Shown here: positions 1 through 4,424 of the stretch, in pieces
Layout: the number at the start of each line of letters is the position of its first letter
Numbering within the stretch: the stretch's first letter is position 1
Assembly: GCA_022360595.1 (NCBI GenBank)
Contig: JAKSCN010000171.1
Coordinates: forward strand, 1-6,550
Source of the DNA: Chromatiales bacterium
GTDB taxonomy: Bacteria > Pseudomonadota > Gammaproteobacteria > Chromatiales > Chromatiaceae
Direction: 5' to 3'
Length of the DNA: 6,550 nt
Made by a program: the position numbers and the translations under genes
Notes under the pieces: model-generated
What the model saw: the letters and a program-made list of their open reading frames with translations, nothing else
Told to the model about the DNA's origin: nothing
The model's database searches: none

Positions 1-210
1 ATTGTGACGCGCCACATCAAAGATGCCCTGAAAGACTTTCCCGGTTACGCCAAAATTCACCGGGTGACGCTATTTTTGGAGCCCTGGACCGTGGACAATG
101 GCCTGCTGACACCGACTATGCAAGTGAAGCGCCCGAAGGTGTTGGAGCGTTTTGGTGCTGAAGTGGTCAGCATGTATGCCGGTGGGCCGGCGGCTGGGGA
201 TCGTCGCTAA
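1..210 (+). CDS. Long-chain acyl-CoA synthetase (AMP-forming), C-terminal fragment
   Basis: This is the last 69 codons of an AMP-forming fatty acyl-CoA synthetase; the 5' part lies outside the window and base 1 is the first base of a codon. The segment YAKIHRVTLFLEPWTVDNGL followed by LTPTMQVKRPKVLERF is the family's C-terminal signature: the loop with the catalytic lysine region (TPTMQVKR, about residues 37-44 of the fragment), then a terminal helix. Full-length members are about 600 residues and activate long-chain fatty acids to acyl-CoA through an acyl-adenylate at the membrane face. It most resembles the FAA1/FadD15 branch, recalled from memory, rather than classical E. coli FadD. A GTG at 4 is in frame but internal, so it is not the start. 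The gene ends with TAA at 208-210, and no clear Rho-independent terminator follows. Substrate chain length cannot be read from this fragment. Confidence 0.85.
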   Translation: MVTRHIKDALKDFPGYAKIHRVTLFLEPWTVDNGLLTPTMQVKRPKVLERFGAEVVSMYAGGPAAGDRR

Positions 211-233
211 TGTCTGTTAGGGCTTGTTAGTCC

Positions 234-263
234 TTTACCCCAATAGCTGTAATCGCCTATCAT
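234..263 (+). promoter_or_regulatory. Possible sigma70 promoter for tRNA-Gly
   Basis: A TTTACC at 234-239 (4 of 6 to TTGACA) and a TATCAT at 258-263 (5 of 6 to TATAAT) are 18 bases apart. They are followed by a GC-rich stretch (gcgggc, 264-269) like the discriminators of stringently controlled stable-RNA promoters. A transcript would start near 270 and carry a leader of about 47 bases, to be removed by RNase P. The tRNA could instead be read through from the upstream synthetase gene. Confidence 0.35.
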
Positions 264-316
264 GCGGGCTGTTTGCACGCACGATTTGGATTTTGCCGAA
301 GCCGGGTTACGACATA

Positions 317-390
317 GCGGGTGTAGTTCAATGGTAGAACTCCAGCTTCCCAAGCTGGTCACGTGGGTTCGATTCCCATCACCCGCTCCA
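317..390 (+). tRNA. glyU: tRNA-Gly, anticodon CCC
   Basis: This 74-base tRNA folds into a complete cloverleaf. The acceptor stem 317-323 (gcgggtg) pairs with 380-386 (cacccgc), the discriminator base is T387, and CCA is encoded at 388-390. The anticodon stem ccagc/gctgg (342-346/354-358) closes the loop ttcccaa, with anticodon CCC at 349-351, so it reads GGG glycine codons. The T arm is gtggg/cccat around the loop ttcgatt (368-374), with one G-T pair. The D arm is of the short TAGTTCAATGGTA type. Overall it closely resembles E. coli glyU as recalled. The 3' CCA is immediately followed by the stop codon of the convergent FNR-family gene, leaving no intergenic base, so the precursor's 3' trailer must be antisense to that gene. 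Confidence 0.97.
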
Positions 391-1119
391 CTAATCGCAG
401 GAGAACGCTAGGATCCTGTCGATATCGTGAAATTCTATGGTCTTCCCATGATTGTGAATGAGGCCCGCCTTTTGTAACCTCGTGAGCGCTCGACTCAGGG
501 ATTCGGCGCGTAGACCAAGATAGCTGGCGATATCACCTTTAGACATGGTCAGGGTCAATGTCGCTGAATTGGCCTTTTTCCTGATCACCTGCTTATGGCA
601 CAGCATGCGGAAGAAGAGCATCAGACGCTCCTCCGCGTTTAGATATCGGCCATGTAGAAACATCTTATTCATATGCCGCAGTTTACGGCCTAGCATGATC
701 AGTATCTTGTGCTGAAGCCTGGGTATAAAGGTGCACAGCGATTCCAGATGCTCATACGGCAGCTCGCACAACCAGGTCTCTTCGAGTGCAACTGCGTCGT
801 GTTGGTAAAGTGTGCTGCCGATAGCTTCCAGTCCCAGCACATCTCCTCGAAAATAGAAGCCATCGACCAGATTGCAGCCGTCTGGTGAAACTGTCTCTAT
901 CTTTGTCGCACCCGATTGAACCACATAGAGTGATTTGAACGGGTCTTCTATCTGGAAAATGGTTTCACCGGGCTGATAGGGGCCGCGGCTGGTTGAAATT
1001 TGGCTGACTCCCTGCAGTTGTTCATCCGTAAGACCATCCTGAATAAAGCAAGATTGGTCTTTGCAGGTTGCACAGTTTACTGTCGCACCAGCGACGTGCA
1101 GTTGATTGGTGGAAGCCAT
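391..1119 (-). CDS. FNR/CRP-family transcription regulator with predicted [4Fe-4S] cysteines
   Basis: This 242-residue protein belongs to the FNR branch of the CRP/FNR family, cytoplasmic regulators that bind DNA as dimers. An N-terminal cysteine cluster (C16, C19, C24; CX2CX4C) and C118 in ALEETWLCELPYEHL align with the four Fe-S ligands of E. coli FNR (C20, C23, C29, C122), so oxygen sensing through a [4Fe-4S] cluster is likely. A sensor beta-roll follows at about 45-130, a dimer helix at about 137-160, and a winged HTH at about 189-221. The recognition helix has E206, S209 and R210 in the FNR arrangement, which predicts TTGAT half-sites. Two differences stand out: the cluster is one residue shorter than FNR's CX2CX5C, and M150 lies where FNR has Asp154. 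The start is supported by GGAGGA nine bases upstream (1129-1134). It is convergent with tRNA-Gly and divergent from lrgAB. It could be the main FNR or a specialised paralogue; the sequence does not decide. Confidence 0.9.
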   Translation of the reverse strand: MASTNQLHVAGATVNCATCKDQSCFIQDGLTDEQLQGVSQISTSRGPYQPGETIFQIEDPFKSLYVVQSGATKIETVSPDGCNLVDGFYFRGDVLGLEAIGSTLYQHDAVALEETWLCELPYEHLESLCTFIPRLQHKILIMLGRKLRHMNKMFLHGRYLNAEERLMLFFRMLCHKQVIRKKANSATLTLTMSKGDIASYLGLRAESLSRALTRLQKAGLIHNHGKTIEFHDIDRILAFSCD

Positions 1120-1171
1120 TATCCCTTATCCTCCATCTGTTGATTGTTGTTATTTTTATCAGTCCGTTGTG

Positions 1172-1213
1172 GTTTTAGCAGCGAGGATAAGCTTAGCATT
1201 TGATTATTGAAAA
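1172..1213 (-). promoter_or_regulatory. Possible FNR-dependent promoter of the FNR-family gene
   Basis: Bases 1200-1213 read TTGAT-tatt-GAAAA, one perfect FNR half-site and one poor one (7 of 10 to TTGATnnnnATCAA). Its centre is 1206.5. On the minus strand a -10-like TAAAAC lies at 1177-1172; with a start near 1165 the box would be centred at -41.5, the class II activator position. This would suit autoregulation by the product, with a leader of about 45 bases. The second half-site is weak and no good -35 is visible, so this remains tentative. Confidence 0.3.
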
Positions 1214-1440
1214 GATATAGCGACGTAACTTAATTGTGTGGCATTTAACAGCCTTTTGGCGAAGCGGGGAGTATCTCACTAGAAAAGTCCGGGGGGTATA
1301 ACCACAAGAGAGTAGCTGAGTGTAGGTAGGTTAGCAGGTTACCTGGCCCTGTGTGGGGGGATAATAAGGCGTGTATCTTCTGTTTTTGTGGTGGAAGCTG
1401 TTACCAGTGGCTGATTCAATGAGATTAAGTTGCCTTGTTT

Positions 1441-1469
1441 TTGTGGCCTTCCCTGCAAGTGGATACTAT
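1441..1469 (+). promoter_or_regulatory. Possible lrgA promoter giving a leaderless transcript
   Basis: TTGTGG at 1441-1446 and TACTAT at 1464-1469 are exactly 17 bases apart. Each matches the sigma70 hexamers only partly (3 and 4 of 6). The expected transcription start, about seven bases past the -10, falls at 1476, the A of the lrgA ATG. No strong Shine-Dalgarno sequence precedes that ATG: the best is GGA at 1461-1463, about 12 bases away. Confidence 0.3.
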
Positions 1470-1475
1470 TAGCCT

Positions 1476-1844
1476 ATGAATATACTATCTGGCATTACGA
1501 TACTTCTTGCTTATCAGTTGGTCGGCGAAGTGCTGGTCTTTTTTGCGGACCTCTCTATCCCGGGGCCGGTAGTTGGCCTGCTGCTGTTATTGGTGACCCT
1601 GATCGTTAAAGGTGGAGTGGGGGAGTCCCTGGAGGGCGTCAGCAAAACGTTGCTGACACACTTGTCGCTGCTGTTTGTCCCTGCCGGGGTTGGTGTCATG
1701 GTGCACTTTCAACGCATCGAGGCTGAGTGGCTGTCGATGGGACTGGCGCTGCTGTTGAGCACACTGTTATCGCTTGCTTTTACCGCCCTGTTATTACGTT
1801 TGATGGTCGGTTTTAATGCTCGCAGGAGGCAGGGTGATGGCTGA
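1476..1844 (+). CDS. lrgA: LrgA/CidA family holin-like membrane protein
   Basis: This 122-residue inner-membrane protein belongs to the LrgA/CidA (YohJ) family. Four hydrophobic segments are visible at about 5-23, 31-45, 60-77 and 86-110. The family motifs IPGPVVG (28-34) and LLFVPAGVGVM (65-75) are present, and the basic tail (NARRRQGDG) suits the cytoplasmic side. Length is typical. Partners act with an LrgB-type protein; in Gram-positives the pair is tied to control of autolysis, to overflow metabolism and to pyruvate uptake, and the plant fusion homologue PLGG1 carries glycolate/glycerate across the plastid envelope. The substrate here is unknown. The ATG at 1476 is chosen because the conserved N-terminal pattern starts there, although its ribosome site is weak. 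Its end overlaps the lrgB start by 8 bases. No lytSR-type two-component genes lie nearby; the divergent FNR-like gene is the closest possible regulator. Confidence 0.9.
   Translation: MNILSGITILLAYQLVGEVLVFFADLSIPGPVVGLLLLLVTLIVKGGVGESLEGVSKTLLTHLSLLFVPAGVGVMVHFQRIEAEWLSMGLALLLSTLLSLAFTALLLRLMVGFNARRRQGDG
1824..1829 (+). promoter_or_regulatory. Ribosome binding site fixing the lrgB start
   Basis: AGGAGG lies inside the end of lrgA, seven bases before the ATG at 1837. This favours that ATG over the in-frame ATG at 1816, which lies upstream of the site and would add seven non-conserved residues. Confidence 0.8.
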
Positions 1845-2568
1845 GCAGGAGTTTTTTCGTCTTTGGGTCTATCTCTCAACTTCGCCGCTGCTCTGGTTGA
1901 CGGTAACCTTGGTGGTTTATCAGATTGCCTATGTCATCTCTAAGGCGGTGAATAACCACCCGTTGCTGAACCCGGTGGCGGTTACCGTTGCTGCTCTGAT
2001 TGGGCTGTTGGAGCTGACCGACACCTCTTTCATTGACTACTTCGATGGGGCGCAATTTATCCACTTTCTGCTGGGGCCGGCGACAGTCGCTCTGGCGGTT
2101 CCTCTCTATAACCAGCTTAGTCAGTTAAGAAGGCTCTGGCTGCCGTTGGCGACGGGGCTGATTGTGGGAGTCGCCTTTGCCGGGCTGAGTGCGGTAGGCA
2201 TCGCGAAGCTGTTGGGCGCCAGTCAGGCAACCTTGCTGTCATTGGCGCCAAAGTCGGTCACGGCGCCTATTGCAATGGGCGTGGCAGAGAAAATCGGTGG
2301 CTTGCCCTCACTCACTGCCGCACTGGTGGTGATGACCGGGATTATTGGTGCTGTCGTGGGCAATAAGCTATTTGATCTGCTGAGGGTTAGGGAGGACTCT
2401 ATTCGTGGCTTCGCCCTGGGGCTCACTTCTCACGGTATTGGGACTGCTCGGGCGTTTCAGCTCAGTGAAGAGATGGGGGCTTTCTCCGGTTTGGCGATGG
2501 CATTATCGGCCTTCACAACGGCTTTGTTGCTCCCCTGGTTACTCGCGTTCCTTGGTATTATCAATTAG
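1837..2568 (+). CDS. lrgB: LrgB/CidB family membrane protein
   Basis: This 243-residue polytopic inner-membrane protein is of the LrgB (YohK/CidB) family and the expected partner of LrgA. Family signatures are clear: NHPLLNP (40-46), FLLGPATVALAVPLY (77-91), SLAPKSVTAPIAMGVAEKIG (135-154) and GLTSHGIGTARA (195-206). Several hydrophobic segments surround them, including about 19-35, 46-60, 77-91, 101-120, 158-176 and 216-240. Length is normal and the frame is intact. The pair is thought to form a transporter for small organic acids or a modulator of holin-like activity, depending on species. The start overlaps the lrgA stop by 8 bases, so the two are probably cotranscribed and translationally coupled. 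Only 11 bases separate its stop from the end of the convergent rubredoxin gene, with no clear terminator, so transcripts from both sides probably overlap. Confidence 0.93.
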   Translation: MAEQEFFRLWVYLSTSPLLWLTVTLVVYQIAYVISKAVNNHPLLNPVAVTVAALIGLLELTDTSFIDYFDGAQFIHFLLGPATVALAVPLYNQLSQLRRLWLPLATGLIVGVAFAGLSAVGIAKLLGASQATLLSLAPKSVTAPIAMGVAEKIGGLPSLTAALVVMTGIIGAVVGNKLFDLLRVREDSIRGFALGLTSHGIGTARAFQLSEEMGAFSGLAMALSAFTTALLLPWLLAFLGIIN

Positions 2569-2579
2569 TGCGACGGGCC

Positions 2580-2753
2580 TTATTGCCCCTGGATTTCAAC
2601 CATATCAAAGTCGGCTTTGGTGACGCCGCAGTCGGGACAGGCCCAGTCGTCGGGAATCTCTTCCCACTTGGTGCCGGGGGCGATGCCATCTTCAGGCATA
2701 CCCTCTGCTTCATCGTAGATAAATCCGCATACAACACACTGCCACTTTTTCAT
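2580..2753 (-). CDS. Rubredoxin
   Basis: A small gene on the minus strand encodes a 57-residue rubredoxin, an electron carrier with one iron held by four cysteines. It starts MKKWQCVVCGFIYDEAEG and ends with WACPDCGVTKADFDMVEI. The metal ligands are C6 and C9 in CVVCG and C39 and C42 in CPDCG; the core aromatics W4, Y13, W30, W37 and F49 are in place, and the length is typical of the free-standing form. GAGGAGA (2761-2767) lies seven bases upstream of the ATG and fixes the start. Rubredoxins supply electrons to alkane hydroxylases, flavodiiron NO/O2 reductases, rubrerythrins or superoxide reductases; none of these partners is in the window, so the acceptor is unknown. Peroxide or oxygen defence fits the divergent oxyR neighbour, but this is inference. 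Confidence 0.96.
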   Translation of the reverse strand: MKKWQCVVCGFIYDEAEGMPEDGIAPGTKWEEIPDDWACPDCGVTKADFDMVEIQGQ

Positions 2754-3088
2754 CGCTCTATCTCCTCATATATCCGGTTGCTCCTTTGGCCTGTATCAGC
2801 TTATCGGTTTGGTGGTGCGATTTCTTCAATTGTGTCTTCCTTCCACCCTGCCTGCCAGCACCCCTCTCTTTCATCTCAGTGAGACTCGTTGATGGTGAGA
2901 GCAGTTCCAAGTGACTTGAGGAGATAGCGTTTCCAGATTTTTTATAGTTTTGCCGAGGTTGTTGCCACTCACTTCTGTACTCCTGCTATGGTTGAAAGTG
3001 TGCGTCTCAATCCATGGAGCAAAACGAAGGAGATAAATGATTTCGATCTAATGACTTAAGCAGGTGTTATTAATCGAAAAAAACGATT
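2754..3088. other. 335-base divergent intergenic region between rubredoxin and oxyR
   Basis: I find no protein gene of credible size here. Near the rubredoxin are its ribosome site and possible promoter. A short palindrome TCTCA-G-TGAGA lies at 2874-2884. On the oxyR side are a -10-like TATAGT at 2943-2948 and a -35-like TTGAAA at 2992-2997, neither with a well-placed partner. A strong ribosome-site-like AAGGAG at 3027-3032 precedes a four-codon reading frame (3037-3051). An inverted repeat touches the oxyR start codon. A full four-element OxyR operator (ATAG-N7-CTAT twice) was looked for and not found. Confidence 0.5.
2800..2829 (-). promoter_or_regulatory. Possible sigma70 promoter for the rubredoxin gene
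   Basis: On the minus strand TTGAAG (2829-2824, 4 of 6) and GATAAG (2805-2800, 4 of 6) are 18 bases apart. A start near 2793 would give a leader of about 40 bases ending in the strong ribosome site. The motifs are imperfect and the assignment is tentative. Confidence 0.3.
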
Positions 3089-3089
3089 A
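3071..3089 (+). repeat. Inverted repeat TAATCG-A7-CGATTA at the oxyR start, OxyR half-operator-like
   Basis: Perfect 6-base arms (3071-3076 and 3084-3089) flank seven A residues. The second arm ends on the A of the oxyR ATG. The core ATCG-N7-CGAT fits the LysR-type T-N11-A rule and the spacing of one OxyR half-operator, ATAG-N7-CTAT, with the outer bases conserved. Bound protein here could block oxyR expression (autorepression). In RNA the same bases could form a small stem next to the start codon. The neighbouring elements at the expected spacing (3062-3065 and 3095-3098) do not match. Confidence 0.55.
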
Positions 3090-3994
3090 TGAATCTGCCA
3101 ACACCCAAACAACTGCTTTACTTCACTGCGGTGGCCGAGTTGCAGCATTTTGGCCGGGCAGCAGAGCGTTGCTTTGTAACCCATTCGACGCTGAGTGCCG
3201 GTATTCAGGAGTTGGAGTACCTGCTTGATACGGTGCTGTTTGAGCGTAGCAAACGTCAGGTGATACTAACAGCCAAGGGGGCGGAGCTATTGGTTCAGGC
3301 CCAGCGTATTCTGGCAATGAGCAAAGAGTTTGTGGAGACCGCCAAGAGTGATGGTACTCCACTTTCGGGCTCGCTGCGTATGGGGGTTATTCCGACCATT
3401 GGTCCCTTTCTGCTGCCACGAGTACTGCCGGTGATTCGCCAGCGTTACCCTAGCTTGGAGTTACTGCTGGTGGAGGACCGGACCGCCTCTTTGGTGGATA
3501 AACTGAATCGTGGTGAGCTGGAGGCGGCGATTATTGCCTTCCCCTATGATGTTGGCCAGTTGGAGCAGGAGCTGTTTTGGCAGGAGGATTTTGTTTTGGT
3601 CTTACCGCGACAGCACCGCCTCGCCCGGGAGCAGAGTCTTGCCACCGCGTCGCTCCCAGGTAATGAGCTACTGCTGTTGGAGGAGGGACACTGCCTGACC
3701 GACCATGCACTGGGGGTGTGCCACTTGCAACAGTTGAAGGGTAAAACTGCCTTTCAGGGAACCAGTCTTTACACGTTGCTTGAGATGGTTGCCGGTGGCC
3801 TGGGCATGACTTTTGTGCCGCAGATGGCGCTGGGGGAGGATCTCAACTCCAGTAAGGAAATTGCCTTGGTGCCGTTGGCAGAACCCGGTCCCCATCGGCA
3901 GATCGGGATAATCTGGCGCCGAACCTATTATCGTAAAACTGATCTGAGACTATTGGCGAAAGAGATGAGAGCGCTGCTGCAGAAGGAGGTGTAA
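3089..3994 (+). CDS. oxyR: OxyR, LysR-type peroxide-responsive regulator
   Basis: This 301-residue LysR-type regulator carries the hallmarks of OxyR. The N-terminal winged HTH (about 4-63) includes HFGRAAERCFVTHSTLSAGI; a linker helix (about 64-88) leads to the two-lobed sensor domain (about 94-298). LLLLEEGHCLTDHALGVCHL (194-213) matches the peroxide-sensing segment of E. coli OxyR: C202 and C211 have the same 9-residue spacing as C199 and C208, with H201 and D205 also kept. T103 (IPTIGP) and T132 match other peroxide-pocket residues. R201 of E. coli is a threonine here. Oxidation should form a C202-C211 disulfide and activate defence genes. An in-frame stop at 3071-3073 makes ATG 3089 the only reasonable start, but no good ribosome site precedes it. 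The stop overlaps the next start by one base. It is divergent from rubredoxin, a plausible target. Confidence 0.92.
   Translation: MNLPTPKQLLYFTAVAELQHFGRAAERCFVTHSTLSAGIQELEYLLDTVLFERSKRQVILTAKGAELLVQAQRILAMSKEFVETAKSDGTPLSGSLRMGVIPTIGPFLLPRVLPVIRQRYPSLELLLVEDRTASLVDKLNRGELEAAIIAFPYDVGQLEQELFWQEDFVLVLPRQHRLAREQSLATASLPGNELLLLEEGHCLTDHALGVCHLQQLKGKTAFQGTSLYTLLEMVAGGLGMTFVPQMALGEDLNSSKEIALVPLAEPGPHRQIGIIWRRTYYRKTDLRLLAKEMRALLQKEV
3983..3989 (+). promoter_or_regulatory. Ribosome binding site for the DUF2007 gene inside the oxyR end
   Basis: AAGGAGG lies in the last codons of oxyR, four bases before the ATG at 3994. With the TAATG stop-start overlap it indicates translational coupling, and it is far stronger than the site ahead of oxyR itself. 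Confidence 0.75.
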
Positions 3995-4317
3995 TGCAAC
4001 AGCTCTACCAAGCAAAAGACCGAGTTGAGGCGCAGTTGCTGAGAGATTACTTGGCCGATAGTGGGGTGGAAGCCGTTGTGTTGGGTGATTACTTGAGCGG
4101 CGCTGCCGGGGAGTTGCCTGCCATGCAATTTCCGGTGATCTGGTTGGTGCATGATGGTGATCGGTATCGTGCTGAACGCCTGTTGAAGCAGTTTCAGCAT
4201 CTCAATAGAGAGGCGTCTGAGGCGGATTGGCGTTGTGCCGTATGCGGTGAACTCTCCGAGGGGCAATTTGCCATCTGTTGGCAGTGTGGCGCTGAACGGC
4301 CGGACATTGAATTATAA
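3994..4317 (+). CDS. DUF2007 domain protein with C-terminal zinc ribbon
   Basis: This 107-residue soluble protein has two parts. Residues 1-68 (QLYQAKDRVEAQLLRDYLAD, then a GVEAVVLGDYLSGAAGELP segment and an IWLVHDGDRYRAERLL segment) match the DUF2007 fold, a small alpha/beta domain annotated as a putative signal-transducing protein whose biochemical role is not established. Residues 81-98 form a compact ribbon with C81-X2-C84 and C95-X2-C98 (CAVCG and CWQCG), expected to bind zinc or possibly iron. No membrane segment or signal peptide is seen. It begins within the oxyR stop codon and has a strong ribosome site, so it should be made along with OxyR. That linkage suggests a link with oxidative stress, perhaps a thiol-metal switch or an adaptor, but this is inference only. 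Genomes often pair this domain with a ribbon in this way, so the fusion itself is not unusual. Confidence 0.85.
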   Translation: MQQLYQAKDRVEAQLLRDYLADSGVEAVVLGDYLSGAAGELPAMQFPVIWLVHDGDRYRAERLLKQFQHLNREASEADWRCAVCGELSEGQFAICWQCGAERPDIEL

Positions 4318-4375
4318 TTTTTGTAACTACGGATAGAGCCGGGTTATTTTCCCGCTATTATCTGCCATGCTGTTG

Positions 4376-4381
4376 TATGAT
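4376..4381 (+). promoter_or_regulatory. Possible -10 element for asmA
   Basis: TATGAT (5 of 6 to TATAAT) lies in the 107-base gap before asmA, giving a start near 4388 and a leader of about 37 bases. No acceptable -35 is seen at 16-18 bases upstream, so the promoter may need an activator or lie elsewhere. Confidence 0.25.
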
Positions 4382-4424
4382 CCTATTACTAACGACAATA
4401 AATTAAGGATTTACGGAGGCTCTA

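Larger units (their letters stand above)
1120..1475. other. 356-base divergent intergenic region between FNR-family gene and lrgA
   Basis: There is no convincing open reading frame in this gap. It holds the ribosome site and possible promoter of the FNR-family gene on the left and a possible lrgA promoter on the right. In the middle is a cluster of short repeats: AGGTTA twice with an 8-base period (1328-1333 and 1336-1341), the second copy running into the palindrome CAGGT-T-ACCTG (1335-1345). Two G-runs precede AT-rich motifs, at 1291-1302 (six G, then TATAAC) and 1355-1365 (six G, then ATAAT; its last G with ATAAT gives GATAAT). Both motifs are -10-like but lack a good -35. The region is long enough for a regulated promoter pair or a small RNA, but I see no intrinsic terminator to support the latter. 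Confidence 0.5.

Noticed and set aside
1415..1428. FNR-box-like TTCAA-tgag-ATTAA ahead of lrgA
   Set aside because: It matches 7 of 10 positions, but neither half-site is perfect and no -10 lies at the class II distance; it is too weak to list.
1816..1836. Upstream ATG for lrgB adding seven residues
   Set aside because: The AGGAGG ribosome site lies downstream of this ATG and is ideally placed for ATG 1837.
2575..2588. GGGC-N6-GCCC hairpin at the lrgB/rubredoxin junction as a bidirectional terminator
   Set aside because: Four base pairs only and no T-run on either strand.
2568..2882. 104-codon plus-strand frame after lrgB
   Set aside because: It is antisense to the rubredoxin gene, whose cysteine motifs and ribosome site are unambiguous; the plus-strand translation shows no family features.
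4337..4356. Hairpin AG(C)CGGG-loop-CCCGCT after the DUF2007 gene as a terminator
   Set aside because: The stem is short with a bulge, and the following bases (attatctg) are not a T-run, so intrinsic termination is not supported.
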